DNA from: an uncultured Methylococcaceae bacterium | GTDB lineage: Bacteria > Pseudomonadota > Gammaproteobacteria > Methylococcales > Methylomonadaceae | Reading direction: 5' to 3' | NCBI GenBank assembly: GCA_903903365.1 | Contig: CAIUYS010000310.1 | Location: 1-8,861, forward strand | DNA: 8,861 bases | In this document: piece by piece, positions 1 through 7,128 of the stretch | Layout: every line of letters begins with the position of its first letter | Position numbering within the stretch: the first letter of the stretch is position 1 | Made by a program: the position numbers and the translations under genes | Notes under the pieces: generated by a model | Databases searched by the model: none | The model's input: the letters and a program-made list of their open reading frames with translations, nothing else | What the model was told of the DNA's origin: nothing

Positions 1-1
1 A

Positions 2-991
2 TTGGCGGGCAGCATTCCTTTAATGTACCAGCCATTACCGGGGTTGACTGCCGGACAATTGGCCGTGGTGGTCAATGATGAAGACCCCTTGAGTCAGCGT
101 ATCGGTGATTATTATCAAGGTATGCGGCATATTCCACAGGCCAACATGATTCATGTTCGGTTTGATTCAACAGCCAATGTCTTGTCAAAAAAAGAGTTTT
201 CCAAACTAAAAGAACAAGTGGATGCGAAAACACCCAAAGCGGTGCAAGCGTTTGTCTTAACCTGGCTAAAGCCGTTTCGTGTTGATTGTATGTCAATCAC
301 TACCGCTTTTGCAGCGGGTTTTGATCAAGCCTTTTGTGCAAAGGTCTGTGAAGAGGGGCGCAAAAGTCCGTATTTTGCATCCGATAGCGAAAAACCGTTT
401 ACTGATTATGGTTGGCGTCCCACTATGACCTTGGCCGGGCGTTCGTTTGAGGAGGTTAAGCGTTTGATTGATCGCGGAGTGGCCGCTGATTTCACTCGTC
501 CACAAGGTTCCGCGTATTTATTAAAAACCAGCGATCAGGCGCGTAGCACACGGGCGGCTTTTTTTCCTGAAGTGGTCAAGGCCTTTGCCGGGTTGTGGCC
601 CGTTAATTATTTGGAACAAGACAGCCTTGAAAATAAAGCTGATGTCATGTTTTATTTTACCGGCAAGATGAACGTAGCCAACATTGATAAAAATACTTAT
701 CTGCCCGGCGCTATCGCCGATCATTTAACCTCGGCAGGTGGCGTATTGACAGGTAGCGACCAAATGAATATTCTTGACTGGATAACTGCGGGCGCAACGG
801 CAAGCTATGGCGCAGTCGTCGAGCCCTGTAATTATCCGGTCAAATTTTCGCATCCCGGCGTATTGCTACATTATTACTTGCGTGGCAATACACTGATTGA
901 AGCTTACTGGAAAAGCGTATGGGAACCGGGGCAGGGGATTTTTGTTGGAGAGCCGCTGGCCCGACCCTTTGCTTCCCCACCGAAAAAGTAA
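2..991 (+). CDS. TIGR03790-like protein of unknown function, 5'-truncated
   Basis: The frame is open to the window edge and stops with TAA at 989-991. The first possible start is a TTG at position 2, so the real start and any signal peptide probably lie upstream; 329 residues are visible. The N-terminal block (about residues 19-54) has a beta strand AVVVN, then SQRIGDYYQGMRHIP, and a HVRF strand. The C-terminal block (about 260-322) has ITAGATASYGAVVEPCNYP, followed by HPGVLLHYYLRGNTLIEAYW and a GQGIFVGEPLARPF ending. From memory these blocks match the uncharacterised TIGR03790 family, which is sporadic across bacteria. No catalytic function is established that I can name. Cysteines are fairly numerous (residues 96, 112, 116, 276). 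The gene is convergent with the next one. The family call is fairly confident; the function is unknown. Confidence 0.75.
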   Translation: MAGSIPLMYQPLPGLTAGQLAVVVNDEDPLSQRIGDYYQGMRHIPQANMIHVRFDSTANVLSKKEFSKLKEQVDAKTPKAVQAFVLTWLKPFRVDCMSITTAFAAGFDQAFCAKVCEEGRKSPYFASDSEKPFTDYGWRPTMTLAGRSFEEVKRLIDRGVAADFTRPQGSAYLLKTSDQARSTRAAFFPEVVKAFAGLWPVNYLEQDSLENKADVMFYFTGKMNVANIDKNTYLPGAIADHLTSAGGVLTGSDQMNILDWITAGATASYGAVVEPCNYPVKFSHPGVLLHYYLRGNTLIEAYWKSVWEPGQGIFVGEPLARPFASPPKK

Positions 992-1004
992 ACAAGATAC
1001 TTAA

Positions 1005-1103
1005 ATTAAGTTAAGCGCCTCTTGGGAAGATAAACCGTTGGCTGAGCGGAGCCGAAGCCGGCAAAATCGCTTCGACTCGGCTCAGCGAACGGCTTAACTT
1101 AAT
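1005..1103. repeat. Nested inverted repeat (REP/MITE-like) between convergent genes
   Basis: The outer arms are perfect 12-base inverted repeats, ATTAAGTTAAGC at 1005-1016 and GCTTAACTTAAT at 1092-1103. Inside them are two 24-base arms, 1035-1058 and 1069-1092, that pair with three mismatches around a 10-base loop (1059-1068). The inner right arm contains TTCGACTCGGCTCAGCGAACGG, a sequence type that resembles dispersed palindromic repeats seen in many bacterial genomes. An 18-base unpaired stretch (1017-1034) sits only on the left side. No obvious target-site duplication flanks the outer arms. The hairpin lies between two genes pointing at each other, so it could stop transcription in both directions, but it has no T-run on either strand. 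Confidence 0.7.
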
Positions 1104-1136
1104 GACATTGGAGTGCAACCGCTTCTGCTGTTGCCT

Positions 1137-1160
1137 GTAAAACAGCTAAAGCTGGTTTAC
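1137..1160. repeat. Small hairpin downstream of the membrane-protein gene
   Basis: Positions 1137-1146 (GTAAAACAGC) pair with 1151-1160 (GCTGGTTTAC) with one mismatch around a TAAA loop. It lies about 70 bases beyond the stop of the minus-strand gene. There is no T-run after the stem on either strand, so a classical intrinsic terminator is not supported; it may protect a transcript end or be chance. Confidence 0.35.
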
Positions 1161-1228
1161 TTCAGCCGCAGGATTATATTATTACGATGCTCAACGGTGG
1201 TTAGTAACGCTTCGGTGTGTGAATTGCC

Positions 1229-2275
1229 TCATTTTGAAAAAGCAATAAACCGTCGATAAGGCGATTCACCTTTCCAGGTAATCGCTTCAGTGTAATAGTG
1301 CATTAACGCCAGATAGCCCAGCAGTCCCAAGGTAACGGCTTTGCGAATTTCCACCCCAAAAAATAATTCGGATAAGGCGCTAACCAGGTTGTCGCCATAC
1401 GCTTGCAAAACAAAGGCCAGCACAAATGAACACACCGGCAGTACAATAAAAATGTGTACATTACAACGTGCAGCGTAGCGATATAGAAAATTTTGTGGAT
1501 GATTGTGATGCTTGTTGTAATCATGCGTTACATAGAAAATATAGGCCGTAGCATCATGCACCAACCGAGGCACCAGAATCGCCAGAAAATAATACTGTTG
1601 CACGTAAAGATAAAAACTACTCAGCACCAAAAAAATATTGGACCATAAAAACCATTTGCCAAATGTGGTGGTGACATAGCGTTGGCAATAAAAAGCGCTT
1701 AAAACCAGTCCTGCACACAACAAACCGGCAAGCTGTTTAAGCCATTGGGTTTGCTGGACATCCAGACTGTTTTTAAGAAAAATACCGATATAAACAAAAA
1801 GCCCTGCCGCTACGCTTAGTGATAACAAAAGATTAAATGCCCAAGAGGGCAGGCGACAAACACTTCGCGCCACGCCATGTTGTTGTTTAAGTACATGGTA
1901 TACTGTCCAGCCTGCAACCAGGACATAAAAAACCTGATAAGGAATAAACAAACTGCCGATGCCAAAAAAAATTGCAATGGCGGCGGTTACCCACATCAGA
2001 TTGCGCTGATAAAATCGCAGGTAGTCCGTATTGCTGACCAGTACAATCGTACTGGCTAAAATATGGGGCGTGCCAAACAGAATTTGAAACAATAAAAAAT
2101 GGCTCGGTTTGCTGGGTAAATGCTCCCTTAAATAGCCGTGCCAAAACCAGTTGTCAGACAGTTGCAGCGCCAGACACAGCGGAATGATGGCATACAGCCC
2201 CAGCAATAACGTAAATGAGACGGTTAGTTTACGTTCATCAGGTAAGTCTTGAGCGGTCATGGTCTGTGCAGACAT
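1229..2275 (-). CDS. Polytopic membrane protein with conserved-looking histidines, unknown function
   Basis: The 348-residue product is strongly hydrophobic, with about eight to ten probable membrane helices (near 18-38, 60-80, 92-110, 112-128, 146-168, 181-195, 206-226, 228-248, 272-292, 312-327). Histidines cluster near the helices: FGTPH (H71), VYHVLKQQH (H127, H133), VHDATAYIFYVTHDYNKHHNH (H240, H251, H256, H257, H259) and LMHYYTE (H326). Such a pattern is typical of membrane di-iron or haem proteins. The GTPH and VYH segments loosely recall the GxPHG and HFG histidine motifs of Brp/Blh carotenoid oxygenases, but this is only a resemblance. The ATG start at 2273-2275 is backed by an AGGGG ribosome site eight bases upstream; an internal ATG five codons later lacks this spacing. 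It is divergent from the HIT gene and convergent with the TIGR03790-like gene. I do not recognise a characterised family. Confidence 0.8.
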   Translation of the reverse strand: MSAQTMTAQDLPDERKLTVSFTLLLGLYAIIPLCLALQLSDNWFWHGYLREHLPSKPSHFLLFQILFGTPHILASTIVLVSNTDYLRFYQRNLMWVTAAIAIFFGIGSLFIPYQVFYVLVAGWTVYHVLKQQHGVARSVCRLPSWAFNLLLSLSVAAGLFVYIGIFLKNSLDVQQTQWLKQLAGLLCAGLVLSAFYCQRYVTTTFGKWFLWSNIFLVLSSFYLYVQQYYFLAILVPRLVHDATAYIFYVTHDYNKHHNHPQNFLYRYAARCNVHIFIVLPVCSFVLAFVLQAYGDNLVSALSELFFGVEIRKAVTLGLLGYLALMHYYTEAITWKGESPYRRFIAFSK

Positions 2276-2283
2276 GCAAATAT

Positions 2284-2288
2284 CCCCT
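2284..2288 (-). promoter_or_regulatory. Ribosome binding site fixing the membrane-protein start
   Basis: On the minus strand this reads AGGGG, eight bases before the ATG at 2275. It is the clearest Shine-Dalgarno in the first 4 kb and supports the first ATG over the second one five codons downstream. Confidence 0.6.
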
Positions 2289-2324
2289 TATTTATTATTG
2301 TTATTATGGGTTAAAACAGAGGCT

Positions 2325-2354
2325 AAATTACACTGATTAACACGATACTTTCAA
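2325..2354 (-). promoter_or_regulatory. Candidate sigma-70 promoter for the membrane-protein gene
   Basis: On the minus strand TTGAAA (2349-2354) is followed after 18 bases by TAATTT (2325-2330). The -35 box is good; the -10 box matches the consensus at only three positions, although at the key T, A and final T. It lies within the 106-base divergent region between the minus-strand membrane gene and the plus-strand HIT gene. No comparable plus-strand promoter for the HIT gene stood out there. Confidence 0.25.
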
Positions 2355-2381
2355 GCTTTGCTTTTACTTTTACAAAATTAC

Positions 2382-2798
2382 ATGACCACACTATTTCAGT
2401 TACATCCCCGTTTGATGCAAGATTGCATCACTATTGGCCGCTTTGATTTGTGCCAATTATTAATGATGAATGATAGCCAATATCCCTGGTTTATTCTGGT
2501 ACCGGAAAAAGCCGCTATCACAGAAATTTATCAGCTCAGTAAAGCCGATCAGCATACGCTCACCCAAGAATCCAGCTATTTGGCGGAAAATCTGGCGGCG
2601 CTTTATAACGCCGATAAAATGAATATCGCCGCAATAGGCAATCTGGTGCCGCAGTTACACCTTCATCATGTTGTTCGCTATCGAATTGATAAAGCCTGGC
2701 CTGCGCCAATTTGGGGAAAATTTGCCGCTGTTCCTTATACGCACGAGCAAATGACAGAAAATATTGACCGGGTTAAAGATCAGTTAAAAATACTGTAA
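2382..2798 (+). CDS. HIT-family nucleotide-binding protein
   Basis: This is a small histidine-triad protein of 138 residues from the ATG at 2382. HIT proteins are cytosolic nucleotidyl hydrolases or transferases; the substrate here is unknown. The triad region is QLHLHHV (residues 91-97): H93 aligns with the nucleophile and H95 with the third histidine, while the first histidine is replaced by Q91. From memory, this Q form is usual in a gammaproteobacterial HIT subfamily of similar length. N-terminal features such as FQLHPRL, then IGRFDLCQLL, and YPWFILVP also suit that subfamily. A TTG eight codons upstream (2358) would extend it with MLLLLQNY, but family proteins start near FQLHP, so the ATG is preferred. 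No clear Shine-Dalgarno precedes either start. dusA follows after 41 bases, so the two may share a transcript. Confidence 0.88.
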   Translation: MTTLFQLHPRLMQDCITIGRFDLCQLLMMNDSQYPWFILVPEKAAITEIYQLSKADQHTLTQESSYLAENLAALYNADKMNIAAIGNLVPQLHLHHVVRYRIDKAWPAPIWGKFAAVPYTHEQMTENIDRVKDQLKIL

Positions 2799-2839
2799 AC
2801 ACTGAATGCCGGTCGGGACTGTTGAATAAAAATATTTAA

Positions 2840-3844
2840 ATGAATAACACTGTGATTAATAACAAAGTATTAAACAGAAAATTTTGCGTTGCCCCAATGT
2901 TGGACTGGACTGATCGGTATTGTCGTTTTTTTCATCGACTGATTTCACAGCACGCCTTGTTGTATACGGAGATGGTGACCACGGGGGCTTTAATTCACGG
3001 TGATCATCATCGGTTTTTGCAATTTGATGCGGTTGAAAATCCACTGGCTTTTCAATTGGGCGGTAGTCATCCACACGATTTGGCTAGTTGTGCCAAAATG
3101 GTTGAAGATTATGGTTATGCGGAAGTTAACCTGAATGTGGGTTGTCCCAGTGACCGGGTTCAAAATGGTCGTTTTGGCGCTTGTTTAATGGCTGATCCGG
3201 CACTGGTCGCTGAGTGTGTTGCTGCAATGTCTCAGGCGGTTGCCATTCCGGTGACTGTTAAATCAAGAATTGGTATTGATGACCTTGATTCTTATGAAGA
3301 GTTGGTGCATTTTGTGGCTACGATTAGCGATGCCGGTTGCAAAACCTTTATTGTTCATGCCAGAAAAGCCTGGTTAAGTGGTTTGTCGCCCAAGCAAAAC
3401 AGGGATGTTCCGCCGTTGCGTTACGATTTGGTGTATCAATTAAAAAAAGATTTTCCGCAATTGGAGATTATTATTAATGGTGGTATTACGTCGTTGGAGC
3501 AGGCTGATGAGATGCTGAGCCAGGTTGATGGTGTTATGGTGGGGCGAGAGGTTTATCACAATCCTTATCTATTGGCCGATGTTGACAGGCGGTTTTATGG
3601 TGCGGTTAATGACGGGTTTTCACGCCAGGCCATTGTGGCGTTATTGATACCTTATGTTCAGGAACAGCTAAAAGCCGATGTCCGCTTAAATAGTATTACC
3701 CGGCATATCTTGGGCCTTTTTCATGGTGAACCGGGTGCGCGGGGTTGGCGCAGATATATCAGTGAGAATGTCAGCAAATCAGGCGCAGATGAGCAGGTGA
3801 TACTGGAAGCGTTAAAGTTTACGGATCAACGACTAGAGGCGTAA
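2840..3844 (+). CDS. dusA: tRNA-dihydrouridine(20/20a) synthase DusA
   Basis: This FMN enzyme uses NADPH to reduce uridine 20/20a in the tRNA D-loop. The 334 residues fit the family, and the match to E. coli DusA is strong along the whole length. Landmarks are VAPMLDWTDRYCRFF (17-31) in the TIM-barrel start, LYTEMVTTGA (41-50), FQLGGSHP (71-78), NLNVGCPSDRVQNG (97-110) with catalytic C102, VKSRIGIDD (140-148) with K141 contacting FMN, IVHARKAWLSGLSPKQNR (171-188) with H173, and the phosphate-binding INGGI (212-216) and GR (235-236). The C-terminal helical domain contains ITRHILGLFHGEPGARGWRR. The LSGLSPK segment separates DusA from DusB and DusC. The ATG start follows an AT-rich leader without an evident ribosome site; an in-frame start further in would remove the barrel. 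Confidence 0.97.
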   Translation: MNNTVINNKVLNRKFCVAPMLDWTDRYCRFFHRLISQHALLYTEMVTTGALIHGDHHRFLQFDAVENPLAFQLGGSHPHDLASCAKMVEDYGYAEVNLNVGCPSDRVQNGRFGACLMADPALVAECVAAMSQAVAIPVTVKSRIGIDDLDSYEELVHFVATISDAGCKTFIVHARKAWLSGLSPKQNRDVPPLRYDLVYQLKKDFPQLEIIINGGITSLEQADEMLSQVDGVMVGREVYHNPYLLADVDRRFYGAVNDGFSRQAIVALLIPYVQEQLKADVRLNSITRHILGLFHGEPGARGWRRYISENVSKSGADEQVILEALKFTDQRLEA

Positions 3845-3909
3845 GGACAAAAAAGTTGCTGACAATAAAACCGGATCTGCTCAAAATGTGGCAGTAATGC
3901 TTGGGGTAG

Positions 3910-3918
3910 TGCTATACT
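3910..3918 (+). promoter_or_regulatory. Extended -10 promoter for folE-hemH
   Basis: TGC followed by TATACT (3913-3918, five of six consensus bases) forms an extended -10 element. The best -35 match is weak (GTGGCA at 3888-3893, 19-base spacing), which an extended -10 tolerates. A start near 3925 would leave a leader of about 28 bases before the folE ATG at 3953. It sits in the only sizeable gap between dusA and folE. Confidence 0.5.
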
Positions 3919-3952
3919 TCTAACTATTTTTTTATAAGTGAGACTGAAAACC

Positions 3953-4495
3953 ATGGAAGAACATTTCGCCGGAATTATTGCAGCGGTCGGTGAGGACCTG
4001 AATCGTGAAGGCTTGATTGATACACCCAAACGTGCGGCCAAAGCCTTCAAATTTCTTAACAACGGTTACGATAAAACCTTGGAAGAAGTGCTTAATGGTG
4101 CTATTTTTACTGCCGACACGGAAGACATGGTCATCGTTAAAGATATTGAATTATATTCCTTATGTGAGCATCATTTACTGCCGTTTATTGGTAAATGTCA
4201 TATCGGTTACTTGCCGCAGGGCAAAGTGTTGGGGCTGTCCAAAGTGGCGCGTATTATCGATATGTATGCGCGGCGTTTACAGATCCAGGAAAAACTCACC
4301 AAACAAATAGCGGATGCGATTGAACTCTCAATCGGCGCCAGAGGTGTGGCGGTGGTTATTGAAGCCAAGCATTTATGCATGATGATGCGGGGTGTTCAAA
4401 AACAAAATTCAGTGATGACGACTTCAGTGATGACGGGTGCTTTTCGTAAAGAAATTAGCACGCGCTCAGAATTTTTAAATCTCATTAACAGATAG
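3953..4495 (+). CDS. folE: GTP cyclohydrolase I (type IA, FolE)
   Basis: FolE hydrolyses GTP to 7,8-dihydroneopterin triphosphate and formate, the first step of folate and other pterin synthesis; it forms a cytosolic decamer. From the ATG the protein has 180 residues, the short Pseudomonas-like type rather than the 222-residue E. coli type. DTPKRAAKAF (23-32) is the family N-terminal signature. LYSLCEHHLLPFIGKCHIGY (67-86) supplies zinc ligands C71 and H74 and catalytic H73. KVLGLSKVARI is at 91-101. EAKHLCMMMRGV (137-148) supplies H140 and third zinc ligand C142. SVMTGAFR near 158-165 and SEFLNLI close the protein. A GTG at 3938 would add five residues, but it falls inside AAGTGAG (3936-3942), which is better read as the ribosome site ten bases before the ATG. 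Seven bases separate it from hemH, indicating a two-gene operon. Confidence 0.97.
   Translation: MEEHFAGIIAAVGEDLNREGLIDTPKRAAKAFKFLNNGYDKTLEEVLNGAIFTADTEDMVIVKDIELYSLCEHHLLPFIGKCHIGYLPQGKVLGLSKVARIIDMYARRLQIQEKLTKQIADAIELSIGARGVAVVIEAKHLCMMMRGVQKQNSVMTTSVMTGAFRKEISTRSEFLNLINR
4408..4435 (+). repeat. Short direct repeat inside folE
   Basis: The 13-base TTCAGTGATGACG occurs at 4408-4420 and again at 4423-4435, a 15-base (five-codon) period. It encodes SVMTT then SVMTG. The protein segment is conserved in the family, so the repeat is probably a by-product of codon choice at related residues, not a recent duplication. Confidence 0.6.
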
Positions 4496-4502
4496 GTCGT
4501 TC

Positions 4503-5471
4503 ATGACAACTAAAAAAACAGGTGTAATTCTGGCTAATCTGGGTTCACCCACTGCGCCTACAACAAAGGCTGTCCGGCGGTTTTTGGCGGATTTTTTGTG
4601 GGATCCCCGTGTTGTTAACCTGCCGCGTCCTTTGTGGTGGATGATACTTAATTTTTTTGTGTTGCCCTTCAGACCCAGTCGCTCGGCAAAAGCGTATCAA
4701 AAAGTATGGCATGAAAAAGGTTCGCCTTTAGCTTACCTGACCCGTGAATTAACCGAGAAAGTCGCTGATCAGCTCGTTGCTAAAGGTATTACCACGCATT
4801 ATGCGATGCGTTATGGTGAGCCCTCCATAGCCACTCAATTAAAAGAGTTTAAAAAAGCCGGTATCACGGATGTCGTTGTTTTGCCTTTGTATCCCCAGTA
4901 TTCTTCGACTACCAGCGCCTCTATTTATGATGATCTGGTTAAAGAGCTTAATCAATGGCGACATTTGCCCACGTTTCAATTTATCGGTGAGTATCATCAG
5001 GATAGACATTATATTGCGGCGGTTGCTGAATCTATTGAGCAGGCGTGGCGTGAACAGGACAAAAACGAACTGTTAATCATGTCTTTTCATGGTTTGCCGG
5101 AGGCGCTGACTAAATGGGGCGATCCTTATTTTCATCAGTGCCATAAAACGGCGGCATTGATTGCTGAAAAATTGGGCCTTAATGAAAAAGAATGGATGAT
5201 TGTTTTTCAATCCCGTTTTGGCAAGGCCGAATGGCTAAAGCCTTATTGTGTCAGCACCTTGGAAGAACTTCCAGGGCAAGGCGTCAAAACAGTGGATGTG
5301 GTCTGTCCGGGTTTTGCTGTTGATTGCCTGGAAACGTTGGAAGAAATAGCCATGGAAAATAAATCCATATTTATGGAATCAGGCGGAACCCATTACCGGT
5401 ATATTGCGGCACTTAATGATTCAGATGCTCACGTTAGCGCCATTATTAATATACTGGAACAAAAAATTTAA
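4503..5471 (+). CDS. hemH: Ferrochelatase HemH
   Basis: HemH inserts Fe2+ into protoporphyrin IX, the last step of protohaem synthesis, as a soluble or membrane-associated enzyme. The 322 residues match the family. GVILANLGSPTAPTTKAVRRF (7-27) is the N-terminal signature, with RRFLADFLWDPRVV following. LPLYPQYSSTTSAS (127-140) is the substrate-pocket block. LIMSFHGLPE (191-200) contains catalytic H196. VVCPGFAVDCLETLEEI (266-282) contains the conserved acidic residue E277. The ATG at 4503 follows TAGGT, with the ribosome site overlapping the folE stop codon, so translation is probably coupled to folE. It lacks the C-terminal extension with cysteines that ligates an iron-sulphur cluster in some ferrochelatases. 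Both genes of the pair make metabolically essential cofactors, but they do not share a pathway. Confidence 0.97.
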   Translation: MTTKKTGVILANLGSPTAPTTKAVRRFLADFLWDPRVVNLPRPLWWMILNFFVLPFRPSRSAKAYQKVWHEKGSPLAYLTRELTEKVADQLVAKGITTHYAMRYGEPSIATQLKEFKKAGITDVVVLPLYPQYSSTTSASIYDDLVKELNQWRHLPTFQFIGEYHQDRHYIAAVAESIEQAWREQDKNELLIMSFHGLPEALTKWGDPYFHQCHKTAALIAEKLGLNEKEWMIVFQSRFGKAEWLKPYCVSTLEELPGQGVKTVDVVCPGFAVDCLETLEEIAMENKSIFMESGGTHYRYIAALNDSDAHVSAIINILEQKI

Positions 5472-5474
5472 GGG

Positions 5475-5496
5475 ACTATAGTTTCCACACTATAGT
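5475..5496 (+). terminator. Duplicated palindrome after hemH: weak terminator or operator
   Basis: The octamer ACTATAGT, itself palindromic, occurs at 5475-5482 and 5489-5496 with a six-base spacer (TTCCAC). The copies can fold into an eight-pair stem followed by TTTT (5496-5499), a weak intrinsic terminator four bases after the hemH stop. Each copy also contains TATAGT, a five-of-six match to a -10 box, though no good -35 element sits at the right distance. It could therefore be the start region or an operator for the following MutS-like gene at 5533. I cannot choose between these from sequence alone. Confidence 0.35.
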
Positions 5497-5532
5497 TTTG
5501 GCGACCTGTATTAATGAAGAGTTAAAGCACCC

Positions 5533-7128
5533 ATGAAAGAAACAATATTGCAAAGCTGGCAAGATGCTTGGCCTACTGTTAAATCCAGCAAGCCCTTGGT
5601 TACCGGTGTCGGTGTTATAGACGAAAGCGCTTTTAATACCATTGAAGTCGATAAAGTGTTTGAAGCCGTTAATCATGCCTCAACAACGATAGGGCAGGCC
5701 GTATTGTTTCGTTCATTAACGCAACCGCTTGATGCTCTTGATGAGCTTAAGGAAAAACAGGAAGCGGTTGAAGAATTAAGGCAAAATTCTGCGCTAAAAG
5801 AATCTTTGGAACAGATTCTGGAAACTGCCGCCAGCCATGAAGAAAGCTTTTATTTACTCTTGTTTGGCGAGTTTTTGGGTTCTTTTGGCACAGCCAGAGA
5901 AGCGCATGAAATTGAAGGCTACGGTTATCTTCAGTATAAAAGAGGCATTCGGTTTATGCTTGACTTGGTGGCCCAAATTCAAGCAGTCGAAATGCCACAA
6001 AGCCTCTATTTAAAAACTCTGTTTGATAAAATAACAGCGTTTGCCGATACGCGGGTGTATTCATTAATGGAAGGCCCAGCTTATATCTCTGAAAATGGCA
6101 TTCAATCAAAGCAGGAGAGAAAAAACTCTTTTTCGCCGGCCATTATTTTCAGGCCACGGATGTTTAAGCCGTTACTTATTACCCTGTTTTTTGCAAGTGT
6201 CTGGGCTTTGGCGCACTTTTTTCCAACGGATATGTTTAATATTTCCATTCAGGCAATTCCAACAGCGACTATTTTCTTTGTGCCTTTGTTGCTGGTTTAT
6301 TATCCGGTGATTGGCAGTTTTGATCGAGACAGTTGCATTATTCCTTTGAGAAATGAGTTTAAAAAATCGGCTTATCTTGCAGAAACCTTGGATGCGTTAG
6401 GGCAATTGGACGAATTACTCTCGTTTATTAAATTTGCTGATGCCTTTGGTAGTCCTGTTGTGTTGCCAACGCTGATTGCTGGTGAGCATCATCGTATTAA
6501 TTTGGTCGATGCCAAAAATCCCGTTTTAGGCAAAGAAAATCCCGATTACGTTGGCAATGATTTTGTTTTGGAAGATGATAAACTGGTCTTGGTAACGGGG
6601 CCTAATAGCGGCGGCAAAACGGCTTTTTGTAAAACCATCACACAAATTCAATTGCTGGCACAAATAGGTTGTTATGTGCCTGCAAAAGCAGTAACGTTAA
6701 CTGTGGCAGACAGGATTTTTTATCAAGTATCAGAAGTTAGCCATTTAAATGATGGGGAAGGGCGCTTTGGTACAGAATTAAAAAGAACCAAAGATATATT
6801 TCTGGCGACCACCCCTAAAAGCTTGGTTGTGTTGGATGAGTTGTCAGAAGGCACCACTTTTGAAGAAAAAATGGAATCATCATCCAATGTGCTGAATGGT
6901 TTTTATCGCAAAGGTAACAGTACCATCTTGATTACCCATAACCATCAATTGGTTGATAATTTTGCGCGTCAGGGAATCGGCTTGCCAAGACAGGTTGAAT
7001 TTGCCAATGACGCGCCCAGTTATAAATTGATTGCCGGTATTTCTCGCGTTAGTCACGCTGATCGTGTGGCTAAAAAAATCGGTTTTTCAAAAGAAGACAT
7101 AGACAATTATCTGGCGGATGCAAAATGA
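5533..7128 (+). CDS. MutS-related ATPase with membrane hairpin
   Basis: The 531-residue protein keeps the MutS core and ATPase parts but lacks the mismatch-recognition and connector domains. Residues 39-95 match the start of MutS domain III (TIGQAVLFRSLTQPL, then KQEAVEEL). Two hydrophobic segments, about 212-231 and 240-262, form a probable membrane hairpin where MutS carries its clamp domain. The ATPase domain spans about 330-530: Walker A TGPNSGGKTAF (355-365), a FGTELKRT segment (412-419) at the usual STFMxEM place, Walker B LVVLDELSEGTTFEE (431-445) with D435 and E436, and THN (468-470). GISRVSHADRVAKKIGF (502-518) matches the MutS C-terminal signature. There is no Smr domain, so it is not MutS2. 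Its role is unknown; direct mismatch repair is unlikely without the recognition domain. The start has only a weak ribosome site. It overlaps purT by four bases (ATGA). Confidence 0.9.
   Translation: MKETILQSWQDAWPTVKSSKPLVTGVGVIDESAFNTIEVDKVFEAVNHASTTIGQAVLFRSLTQPLDALDELKEKQEAVEELRQNSALKESLEQILETAASHEESFYLLLFGEFLGSFGTAREAHEIEGYGYLQYKRGIRFMLDLVAQIQAVEMPQSLYLKTLFDKITAFADTRVYSLMEGPAYISENGIQSKQERKNSFSPAIIFRPRMFKPLLITLFFASVWALAHFFPTDMFNISIQAIPTATIFFVPLLLVYYPVIGSFDRDSCIIPLRNEFKKSAYLAETLDALGQLDELLSFIKFADAFGSPVVLPTLIAGEHHRINLVDAKNPVLGKENPDYVGNDFVLEDDKLVLVTGPNSGGKTAFCKTITQIQLLAQIGCYVPAKAVTLTVADRIFYQVSEVSHLNDGEGRFGTELKRTKDIFLATTPKSLVVLDELSEGTTFEEKMESSSNVLNGFYRKGNSTILITHNHQLVDNFARQGIGLPRQVEFANDAPSYKLIAGISRVSHADRVAKKIGFSKEDIDNYLADAK

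Noticed and set aside
1303..1524. Minus-strand frame of 73 residues overlapping the membrane-protein gene
   Set aside because: It lies wholly inside the well-supported frame at 1229-2275 and encodes no recognisable motif; it is a shadow frame.
1877..2059. Plus-strand frame of 60 residues with a CPACN motif
   Set aside because: It is antisense to the membrane-protein gene, has no ribosome site and only a chance cysteine pair.
3889..3904. Possible sigma-54 promoter (TGGCAGTAATGCTTGG) upstream of folE
   Set aside because: TGGCA is present, but the downstream element has TTGG one base out of register and lacks the GC at -12. The extended -10 at 3910-3918 explains the region better.
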